This document shows, one piece after another, positions 17,566 to 24,508 of a stretch of DNA of 64,000 nucleotides; the first letter of the stretch is position 1; each line of letters starts with the position of its first letter. Below the pieces are notes generated by a model. The model saw only the letters and a program-made list of their open reading frames with translations, did not search any database and was not told where the DNA came from. The translations under genes were made by a program, and so were the position numbers. Source of the stretch: Escherichia boydii (GTDB lineage Bacteria; Pseudomonadota; Gammaproteobacteria; Enterobacterales; Enterobacteriaceae); contig CP169086.1 of the NCBI GenBank assembly GCA_041890495.1, positions 2,294,001 through 2,358,000 on the forward strand, given 5' to 3'.

Positions 17566-18978
17566 TTATGCTTTGCGGGCCGCTTCGTACGCAGCCAGCG
17601 TGGCGACACGCGCCTGTTTATGGTCGACAATCGGACGAGGATAATTCAGTTTTACACGCTGTTTATCCGCCCATGCCCACGGTTCGTGGATCGCTTTAGC
17701 CGGTAGCTCTTTAAGTTCAGGGACCCAGCGGCGGATAAACTCGCCGTCCGCATCAAATTTTTGTCCCTGAGTGGTTGGATTAAAAATTCGGAAATAGGGA
17801 GCCGCATCGGTACCCGTAGAGGCCGCCCACTGCCAGCCGCCGTTATTCGCGGCAAGATCGCCATCAATTAGCTGAGAGATAAAATAGCGCTCTCCGATAC
17901 GCCAGTCGATAAGCAGATCCTTCACCAGAAAGCTGGCGGTAATCATTCGCAGGCGGTTGTGCATCCACCCCGTCTCATTGAGCTGACGCATCGCGGCATC
18001 AACAATCGGGTAGCCCGTCTCCCCTTTTTGCCAGGCCTGTAAATGTGCCTCATCGTGCTGCCATTTTACGTTGTCGGTCCAGGGAATGAACGGACGATGC
18101 TTACAGAGATCGGGATGATACGTCATCAGATGGCGGTAGAACTCGCGCCAGATAAGTTCGTTCAGCCAGACAGAACCGGTACCCCCATCCAGCGCCTGCG
18201 GCTGCTCCGCCAGCAGGCGGTGTAAACACTGGCGAGGAGAGATCGCGCCCAGCGCTAAACAGGCCGACAGGCGGCTGGTGCCCTCGATGGCGGGAAAATC
18301 CCGACGCGACTCGTAGTTGGCCGCGTCCTGTTTGCAGAACTGGCGGAGTTGCGCGATGGCCGCTTTTTCATCTGCGGGGAACAGCGCTTTATCAAACGGC
18401 TCCTGAGAATAATCGAACGTCAGTTCAGGCAGGTCCTTTATGGCTTCGCCTCTCACGGCAGGCGCCGCAACGCACTCCGGCAACGCCTCCTTCAGACGTT
18501 TGATAAAGGCATTTTTAAACGGAGTGAAAACTTTATACATCTCGCGGTTGCCGGTCATCACGCTGCCCGGCGCCAGCATCACGCTGTCATCAAATCCTTC
18601 ACAGACTACATCTTCCAGCATTTTCTCCAGCTGACGGTCGCGCTGCTGCTCGTTGAATTCGTACTGATAGTTGTAAAAAAGATGCGTGACGTTGTGCTGC
18701 TTACAGGTCTCCTGCACGGTCTGCAGCTGTGCGGCAAAATCACTTACCTCTTTATAGAGAAGCGGTATGCCTTTTCCAGCAAGCGAATGCTGCAGATCGG
18801 TCAGATATGCACGCAGCAAGGCCGCCTGGCGTGGCGCCATATCATGCTGCCGCCACTGCTCGGGCGTAGCCACAAACAGAGCCAGTACGTTAGCGTCTTT
18901 GGCGCGGCAGGCCGCCGCCAGGGCGATGTTGTCATGTACGCGCAGGTCCGCGCGAAACCAAACCAGATGGGTGGGCAT
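17566..18978 (-). CDS. phrB: Deoxyribodipyrimidine photolyase
   Basis: 470 residues against 472 in E. coli. Uses light, FADH and an antenna folate to split cyclobutane pyrimidine dimers. The N-terminal alpha/beta domain begins T-H-L-V-W-F-R-A-D-L-R. The C-terminal FAD-binding helical domain contains G-W-M-H-N-R-L-R-M and W-Q-W-A-A-S-T-G-T-D-A-A-P-Y-F-R-I. In E. coli dtpD lies between phrB and ybgI; here they are 10 bp apart, so phrB heads an uninterrupted run through nei. Confidence 0.96.
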   Translation of the reverse strand: MPTHLVWFRADLRVHDNIALAAACRAKDANVLALFVATPEQWRQHDMAPRQAALLRAYLTDLQHSLAGKGIPLLYKEVSDFAAQLQTVQETCKQHNVTHLFYNYQYEFNEQQRDRQLEKMLEDVVCEGFDDSVMLAPGSVMTGNREMYKVFTPFKNAFIKRLKEALPECVAAPAVRGEAIKDLPELTFDYSQEPFDKALFPADEKAAIAQLRQFCKQDAANYESRRDFPAIEGTSRLSACLALGAISPRQCLHRLLAEQPQALDGGTGSVWLNELIWREFYRHLMTYHPDLCKHRPFIPWTDNVKWQHDEAHLQAWQKGETGYPIVDAAMRQLNETGWMHNRLRMITASFLVKDLLIDWRIGERYFISQLIDGDLAANNGGWQWAASTGTDAAPYFRIFNPTTQGQKFDADGEFIRRWVPELKELPAKAIHEPWAWADKQRVKLNYPRPIVDHKQARVATLAAYEAARKA

Positions 18979-19078
18979 AAAACTCCAGGCTATTGTCCAT
19001 TATGTCCATAAGGGCATGCCGTAAAAGGAAAAAGCATGCATTGAACTACTTTGCCATGAAGTGTAGACGGGATGAAAT

Positions 19079-19103
19079 AAAAAAGGCCGCCCAAGGCGGC
19101 CTT
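19079..19103 (-). terminator. Terminator after the small ORF 19108-19215
   Basis: A perfect 9-bp stem AAGGCCGCC/GGCGGCCTT (19083-19103) with a 3-nt loop, followed on the minus strand by six U. It starts 5 bp beyond the stop codon of the small ORF. Confidence 0.85.
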
Positions 19104-19107
19104 AACG

Positions 19108-19215
19108 CTACTTGTCCTGCGCTATCGTGGTAAATGCAACAAACCCGATCGGCTCATCACCTTTGATAACGAGTACGCTGGCGACAATGAACGCGATGCA
19201 AAAATAGCGTTTCAT
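19108..19215 (-). CDS. Small secreted or membrane protein, TimP/RyfA-like toxin candidate
   Basis: A 35-residue reading frame starting M-K-R-Y-F-C-I-A-F-I-V-A-S-V-L-V-I-K: two positive residues then about 13 hydrophobic ones, as in a signal peptide or single membrane helix, with a short polar tail ending T-I-A-Q-D-K. AGGGA lies 8 nt before the ATG and may be partly hidden in a GCGGT/ACCGC hairpin. A strong terminator follows 5 bp after the stop. A long structured 5' region and a divergent candidate antisense RNA lie upstream. This layout matches type I toxins such as TimP, encoded by ryfA in Salmonella. I cannot confirm sequence homology, so identity is inference; the reading frame, signals and terminator are directly visible. 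Confidence 0.55.
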   Translation of the reverse strand: MKRYFCIAFIVASVLVIKGDEPIGFVAFTTIAQDK

Positions 19216-19400
19216 TATGCGGTCCCTGCTGCTAACCGCTCCACCGTTCACCACCGGTGATAAGTCGGTGGACACAAGCTCTGACGAGAGCCTGACTTAC
19301 GGTTGTGGTCACGCCTTTCCCAGGACCGGTGCCCATGTGCGAGATGGCGGAAAGGGACGCTGCATAGTAGTTGGCCCTGGCGTAAAACGTAATCCACCGA
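19216..19400 (-). ncRNA. Long structured 5' leader of the candidate toxin mRNA
   Basis: About 185 nt of GC-rich, hairpin-rich DNA between an AT-rich promoter-like patch (minus-strand CTAAATATATTC near 19407-19418) and the small ORF. It contains AGGCTCTCGTCAGAGC (minus strand, 19278-19293), which complements the candidate antisense RNA, and a CCACCG...CGGTGG hairpin. With the ORF and terminator the transcript would be about 315-320 nt, near the roughly 300 nt of RyfA. The start site is a guess. Confidence 0.4.
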
Positions 19401-19435
19401 AAAGGTTTTTAAGAATATATTTAGGGAGTTGCTGT

Positions 19436-19463
19436 TTGATTACTTGATGGCCCGAGATATTCT
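19436..19463 (+). promoter_or_regulatory. Putative promoter of the divergent antisense RNA
   Basis: -35 TTGATT (19436-19441), 16-bp spacer, -10 TATTCT (19458-19463). It predicts a start near 19470, exactly at the complementary motif. Confidence 0.45.
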
Positions 19464-19469
19464 TGTAAG

Positions 19470-19557
19470 CCTCTGACGAGGGCTTGAAGACCGCCCAACG
19501 GACCGCGAATCCCGAGGGACAAAAAAACCGCCACATTGCTGTTGGCGGTTTTTTTAT
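19470..19557 (+). ncRNA. Candidate antisense sRNA (TimR-like)
   Basis: An 85-90 nt transcript would run from the putative promoter to the terminator at 19527-19555. It begins with a hairpin built on CTCTGACGAG, and bases 19471-19487 can pair over 17 nt with the leader of the divergent small ORF (two G-U pairs, no mismatch). No ORF is visible in it. The terminator also serves ybfA, which weakens it as independent evidence. Confidence 0.45.
19527..19555. terminator. Bidirectional terminator between the sRNA candidate and ybfA
   Basis: Stem AACCGCCA/TGGCGGTT with an 8-9 nt loop, seven A on the left and a run of T on the right. It ends ybfA on the minus strand and any plus-strand transcript from 19470. 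Confidence 0.85.
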
Positions 19558-19577
19558 TGCTGTGTGTAGTCTTCGTA

Positions 19578-19784
19578 TCAGTAGAAATCGCAGGTCGCTT
19601 TCTCGGCCTGATCCATCCACACCGGCTTCTCGCTGGTTTTCGCCCAGACGCGGTGCAGATAGCTGTAAAAACGTGCACGATCTTTCCAGAACAGCATCAC
19701 CGGCAAAGCCAGCACGCCAGCCACTACGGCGAAAGCGCGGCGCATGAACACGATATGAGCCGGAAACTCTTTATAAAGATCCAT
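19578..19784 (-). CDS. ybfA: YbfA family protein (DUF2517)
   Basis: 68 residues, matching E. coli YbfA in length and in its conserved C-terminal half (L-P-V-M-L-F-W-K-D-R-A-R-F-Y-S-Y-L-H, then E-K-A-T). One hydrophobic segment at about residues 14-30 suggests a membrane protein. No function is established. It is divergent from kdpF across a 309-bp gap, as in E. coli, where it sits next to the kdp genes. Confidence 0.9.
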   Translation of the reverse strand: MDLYKEFPAHIVFMRRAFAVVAGVLALPVMLFWKDRARFYSYLHRVWAKTSEKPVWMDQAEKATCDFY

Positions 19785-19990
19785 ATTTTTCTCCCCTATA
19801 GTTGGCCGGAAACGTCATCCGGAAAATTCAAAATCTGTGACCTGGCTAAAATAGTACCGCCTTTTGTGTAATTTTACTACTCATCCGACCACTTATTTTT
19901 GCTTATTGATGGTTTATTTACATTCATCCTGTAATTAAGTTACACAAAAGTTAAATTAATACTAAACATTAGTTAAATCATGGCTTTTGC

Positions 19991-20020
19991 CATTTTTATA
20001 CTTTTTTTACACCCCGCCCG
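19991..20020 (+). promoter_or_regulatory. KdpE operator of kdpFABC
   Basis: T-rich TATACTTTTTTTACAC followed by CCCGCCCG matches the known E. coli KdpE-binding sequence upstream of kdpFABC. It is centred about 60 bp upstream of the predicted transcription start. Confidence 0.8.
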
Positions 20021-20027
20021 CAGATTT

Positions 20028-20056
20028 TTGCGAAATCTTTGCAGCCAGAATTCTAC
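20028..20056 (+). promoter_or_regulatory. kdpFABC promoter
   Basis: -35 TTGCGA (20028-20033) and -10 TTCTAC (20051-20056) with a 17-bp spacer. These are weak hexamers, as expected for a promoter that depends on phosphorylated KdpE. Confidence 0.65.
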
Positions 20057-20093
20057 CCTTCCGGTATCACTTTTAGGCCACTGGAGGTGCACT

Positions 20094-20183
20094 GTGAGTG
20101 CAGGCGTGATAACCGGCGTATTGCTGGTGTTTTTATTACTGGGTTATCTGGTTTATGCCCTGATCAATGCGGAGGCGTTCTGA
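20094..20183 (+). CDS. kdpF: Potassium-transporting ATPase KdpF subunit
   Basis: A 29-residue single-span membrane peptide ([17 protein letters not shown]) with a GTG start preceded by GGAGG. It stabilises the KdpFABC complex in the inner membrane. Its stop overlaps the kdpA start (TGATG). Confidence 0.95.
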
Positions 20184-21856
20184 TGGCTGCGCAAGGGTTC
20201 TTACTGATCGCCACGTTTTTACTGGTGTTAATGGTGCTGGCGCGTCCTTTAGGCAGCGGGCTGGCGCGGCTGATTAATGACATTCCTCTTCCCGGTACAA
20301 CGGGCGTTGAGCGCGTACTTTTTCGCGCACTTGGCGTCTCTGACCGTGAGATGAACTGGAAGCAATATCTTTGTGCCATTCTCGGCCTGAACATGCTGGG
20401 GCTGGCGGTGCTGTTTTTTATGTTGCTCGGTCAGCACTATCTGCCGCTTAATCCACAGCAGTTGCCAGGGCTGTCGTGGGATCTGGCGCTGAATACCGCC
20501 GTCAGCTTTGTCACCAATACCAACTGGCAATCTTATAGCGGTGAAACCACGTTGAGCTATTTCAGCCAGATGGCGGGCTTAACGGTGCAAAACTTTCTTT
20601 CTGCCGCCAGCGGGATTGCGGTGATTTTTGCCCTCATCCGTGCGTTTACCCGCCAGAGCATGAGCACGCTCGGGAATGCCTGGGTCGATCTGCTACGCAT
20701 CACGTTATGGGTGCTAGTCCCTGTGGCGTTGTTGATTGCACTGTTTTTTATTCAACAAGGTGCGCTGCAAAACTTTCTGCCTTATCAGGCTGTGAATACC
20801 GTTGAAGGAGCGCAACAGCTGTTACCCATGGGGCCTGTAGCTTCTCAGGAAGCGATCAAGATGCTCGGTACTAACGGCGGTGGCTTCTTTAATGCCAACT
20901 CGTCGCATCCGTTTGAAAACCCAACCGCACTGACCAACTTCGTGCAGATGCTGGCGATCTTCTTGATCCCAACGGCGCTGTGCTTTGCCTTTGGTGAAGT
21001 GACGGGCGATCGCCGCCAGGGGCGCATGTTGCTGTGGGCGATGTCAGTGATTTTTGTCATCTGCGTAGGCGTGGTGATGTGGGCAGAAGTTCAGGGTAAT
21101 CCTCATCTGCTGGCACTGGGCACGGACAGCAGCATCAATATGGAAGGTAAAGAGAGCCGTTTCGGCGTGCTGGTCAGTAGCCTGTTTGCGGTCGTGACGA
21201 CGGCGGCTTCCTGTGGCGCGGTGATTGCGATGCATGATTCGTTTACCGCTCTCGGTGGCATGGTGCCGATGTGGCTGATGCAAATTGGTGAAGTGGTGTT
21301 CGGCGGTGTCGGTTCTGGTCTTTACGGCATGATGCTGTTTGTCCTGCTGGCGGTGTTTATTGCCGGGCTGATGATTGGTCGTACACCGGAATATCTGGGT
21401 AAAAAAATCGACGTACGCGAGATGAAACTGACTGCACTGGCAATTCTGGTTACCCCGACGCTGGTGCTGATGGGCGCGGCGTTGGCGATGATGACCGACG
21501 CCGGACGTAGCGCCATGCTCAACCCTGGCCCGCATGGTTTTAGCGAAGTGCTGTACGCCGTGTCATCCGCCGCTAACAACAACGGCAGCGCCTTTGCCGG
21601 ATTAAGCGCCAACTCTCCGTTCTGGAACTGTTTACTGGCGTTCTGCATGTTTGTCGGTCGCTTCGGGGTGATTATCCCGGTGATGGCAATTGCCGGTTCG
21701 CTGGTGAGTAAAAAGAGCCAAGCCGCCAGCTCCGGCACGCTGCCAACGCACGGCCCGCTGTTTGTTGGCCTGTTAATCGGCACCGTGTTGCTGGTTGGCG
21801 CACTGACCTTTATCCCTGCCCTGGCGCTTGGTCCGGTGGCGGAATATCTCTCCTGA
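20183..21856 (+). CDS. kdpA: Potassium-transporting ATPase KdpA subunit
   Basis: 557 residues from the ATG at 20183; an upstream in-frame extension across kdpF is not real. KdpA is the ion channel-like subunit, related to Trk/Ktr channels, with about ten membrane helices. Selectivity-loop segments such as T-N-T-N-W-Q-S-Y (about residue 116), [12 protein letters not shown] (about 230) and [13 protein letters not shown] (about 464) are visible. It overlaps kdpF by 1 bp and precedes kdpB by 22 bp. Confidence 0.97.
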
Positions 21857-21878
21857 TGATATTGAGTGAGCACTGAAT

Positions 21879-23927
21879 ATGAGTCGTAAACAACTGGCGC
21901 TATTCGAACCAACACTTGTCGTTCAGGCGCTGAAAGAAGCGGTGAAAAAATTAAACCCGCAGGCGCAATGGCGCAATCCGGTGATGTTTATCGTCTGGAT
22001 CGGCAGTCTGCTGACCACCTGTATTAGCATCGCGATGGCAAGCGGTGCGATGCCCGGCAATGCGCTGTTTAGCGCGGCCATTAGCGGTTGGCTGTGGATC
22101 ACCGTACTGTTCGCTAATTTCGCCGAGGCGCTGGCAGAAGGCCGCAGTAAAGCGCAGGCCAACAGTCTGAAAGGGGTGAAAAAAACTGCCTTTGCCCGCA
22201 AGCTGCGTGAGCCGAAATATGGCGCTGCGGCGGACAAAGTTCCTGCCGACCAACTTCGTAAAGGCGATATCGTACTGGTAGAAGCTGGCGATATTATCCC
22301 CTGCGATGGTGAAGTTATTGAAGGGGGTGCATCGGTCGATGAAAGCACCATCACCGGGGAATCGGCACCGGTGATCCGTGAATCCGGCGGCGATTTTGCC
22401 TCCGTCACCGGCGGCACGCGTATTCTTTCTGACTGGCTGGTGATTGAGTGTAGCGTTAACCCCGGCGAGACATTTCTGGATCGGATGATCGCGATGGTGG
22501 AAGGCGCACAGCGACGCAAAACGCCGAACGAAATTGCCCTGACCATTCTGCTGATTGCCCTGACTATCGTCTTTTTACTGGCAACCGCCACGCTGTGGCC
22601 GTTTTCCGCGTGGGGCGGTAATGCAGTCAGCGTAACGGTACTGGTGGCGCTGCTGGTCTGTCTGATCCCAACCACTATTGGCGGCCTGTTGTCAGCGATC
22701 GGCGTCGCCGGGATGAGCCGGATGCTAGGCGCGAATGTGATTGCCACCAGCGGACGTGCAGTTGAAGCGGCAGGTGACGTTGACGTTCTGCTACTGGATA
22801 AAACCGGCACCATCACACTCGGTAACCGTCAGGCGTCGGAGTTTATCCCCGCGCAGGGCGTGGATGAAAAAACGCTGGCTGACGCCGCACAACTGGCTTC
22901 GCTGGCTGATGAAACGCCGGAAGGCCGCAGTATTGTGATCCTCGCCAAGCAGCGTTTTAACCTGCGCGAGCGCGATGTGCAGTCGCTCCATGCCACCTTT
23001 GTACCGTTTACTGCGCAAAGCCGGATGAGCGGGATCAACATCGACAACCGCATGATCCGTAAAGGTTCTGTCGATGCCATTCGTCGCCATGTTGAGGCTA
23101 ACGGTGGTCACTTCCCTACCGATGTTGATCAAAAAGTCGATCAGGTTGCGCGTCAGGGAGCCACGCCGCTGGTGGTGGTGGAAGGTTCTCGTGTGCTGGG
23201 CGTTATTGCGCTGAAAGATATCGTCAAAGGCGGTATTAAAGAGCGCTTCGCCCAGCTGCGCAAAATGGGCATTAAAACGGTGATGATTACCGGCGATAAC
23301 CGTCTGACTGCCGCCGCGATTGCTGCGGAAGCGGGTGTCGATGATTTTCTCGCCGAAGCGACACCGGAGGCCAAGCTGGCATTGATCCGTCAGTATCAGG
23401 CGGAAGGTCGTTTGGTAGCGATGACCGGCGACGGCACCAACGATGCTCCGGCGCTGGCGCAGGCAGATGTCGCGGTGGCGATGAACTCCGGCACCCAGGC
23501 GGCGAAAGAGGCGGGCAATATGGTCGATCTCGACTCTAACCCGACCAAGTTGATCGAGGTGGTGCACATTGGCAAACAGATGCTGATGACCCGTGGCTCG
23601 CTGACCACCTTCAGCATTGCCAACGATGTGGCGAAATACTTCGCCATTATTCCGGCGGCATTCGCGGCAACGTATCCGCAGTTAAATGCGCTGAACATCA
23701 TGTGCCTGCATTCGCCCGACTCCGCAATCCTCAGTGCGGTGATTTTCAACGCCTTGATTATCGTCTTTTTGATTCCCCTGGCGTTAAAAGGCGTGAGTTA
23801 TAAACCGCTTACCGCTTCTGCCATGTTGCGCCGTAACTTATGGATTTACGGTCTGGGTGGGCTACTGGTGCCGTTTATCGGTATCAAAGTCATTGATTTA
23901 CTGCTGACCGTTTGCGGTCTGGTGTGA
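21879..23927 (+). CDS. kdpB: Potassium-transporting ATPase KdpB subunit (P-type ATPase)
   Basis: 682 residues. ATP-hydrolysing subunit of KdpFABC. The actuator motif T-G-E-S is at 159-162, where S162 is the inhibitory phosphorylation site in E. coli. The phosphorylated Asp is D307 in D-K-T-G-T-I-T, and M-T-G-D-G-T-N-D-A-P-A-L lies near residue 514. The membrane motif C-L-I-P-T-T-I-G-G (261-269) is intact. It is followed 8 bp later by kdpC. Confidence 0.97.
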   Translation: MSRKQLALFEPTLVVQALKEAVKKLNPQAQWRNPVMFIVWIGSLLTTCISIAMASGAMPGNALFSAAISGWLWITVLFANFAEALAEGRSKAQANSLKGVKKTAFARKLREPKYGAAADKVPADQLRKGDIVLVEAGDIIPCDGEVIEGGASVDESTITGESAPVIRESGGDFASVTGGTRILSDWLVIECSVNPGETFLDRMIAMVEGAQRRKTPNEIALTILLIALTIVFLLATATLWPFSAWGGNAVSVTVLVALLVCLIPTTIGGLLSAIGVAGMSRMLGANVIATSGRAVEAAGDVDVLLLDKTGTITLGNRQASEFIPAQGVDEKTLADAAQLASLADETPEGRSIVILAKQRFNLRERDVQSLHATFVPFTAQSRMSGINIDNRMIRKGSVDAIRRHVEANGGHFPTDVDQKVDQVARQGATPLVVVEGSRVLGVIALKDIVKGGIKERFAQLRKMGIKTVMITGDNRLTAAAIAAEAGVDDFLAEATPEAKLALIRQYQAEGRLVAMTGDGTNDAPALAQADVAVAMNSGTQAAKEAGNMVDLDSNPTKLIEVVHIGKQMLMTRGSLTTFSIANDVAKYFAIIPAAFAATYPQLNALNIMCLHSPDSAILSAVIFNALIIVFLIPLALKGVSYKPLTASAMLRRNLWIYGLGGLLVPFIGIKVIDLLLTVCGLV

Positions 23928-23935
23928 GGTTTACC

Positions 23936-24508
23936 ATGAGTGGATTACGTCCGGCATTATCAACATTTATCTTTCTGTTATTGATTACTGGCGGCGTTTA
24001 CCCGCTGCTGACCACCGTACTGGGGCAATGGTGGTTTCCCTGGCAGGCCAATGGTTCGTTGATTCGTGAAGGTGATACGGTGCGCGGTTCGGCATTAATC
24101 GGGCAGAATTTTACCGGCAACGGCTATTTTCATGGTCGCCCGTCGGCAACGGCAGAAATGCCCTATAATCCACAGGCTTCTGGCGGGAGCAATCTGGCGG
24201 TCAGTAACCCTGAGCTGGATAAACTAATAGCCGCACGCGTTGCTGCATTACGGGCCGCTAACCCGGATGCCAGCGCGAGCGTTCCGGTTGAACTGGTGAC
24301 GGCATCGGCAAGCGGGCTGGACAATAATATCACCCCGCAAGCGGCGGCCTGGCAAATCCCACGCGTGGCGAAAGCGCGTAATCTCAGCGTTGAACAGCTC
24401 ACGCAACTGATCGCAAAATACAGCCAACAACCGCTGGTGAAATATATCGGCCAGCCGGTTGTCAACATTGTTGAACTCAATCTGGCGCTGGATAAACTTG
24501 ATGAATAA
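23936..24508 (+). CDS. kdpC: Potassium-transporting ATPase KdpC subunit
   Basis: 190 residues from the ATG at 23936 (M-S-G-L-R-P-A-L). One N-terminal membrane helix (about 8-30) anchors a periplasmic domain; KdpC is needed for assembly of KdpFABC and may raise potassium affinity. Segments G-R-P-S-A-T, S-G-L-D-N-N-I-T-P-Q-A-A and Q-P-V-V-N-I-V-E-L-N are typical. It overlaps kdpD by 8 bp. Confidence 0.96.
   Translation: MSGLRPALSTFIFLLLITGGVYPLLTTVLGQWWFPWQANGSLIREGDTVRGSALIGQNFTGNGYFHGRPSATAEMPYNPQASGGSNLAVSNPELDKLIAARVAALRAANPDASASVPVELVTASASGLDNNITPQAAAWQIPRVAKARNLSVEQLTQLIAKYSQQPLVKYIGQPVVNIVELNLALDKLDE

Larger units (their letters stand above)
19785..20093. other. Divergent ybfA / kdpF control region
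   Basis: 309 bp, AT-rich between 19850 and 20040. It holds the KdpE operator and kdp promoter listed separately on the right side. The ybfA promoter must lie in the left half; no strong hexamer pair is obvious there. No small gene is visible. Confidence 0.7.

Noticed and set aside
19279..19480. CTGACGAG motifs resembling the hammerhead ribozyme core
   Set aside because: No GAAA after a second stem and no cleavage-site stem in the right order; the motif is better explained by sense/antisense pairing.
19309..19678. Minus-strand ORFs of 85-103 codons running from ybfA into the toxin leader
   Set aside because: They cross the ybfA terminator hairpin and overlap ybfA in another frame; composition does not look protein-like.
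20039..20182. N-terminal extension of kdpA
   Set aside because: The 48 extra codons overlap kdpF in another frame; the ATG at 20183 overlaps the kdpF stop and gives the family length.
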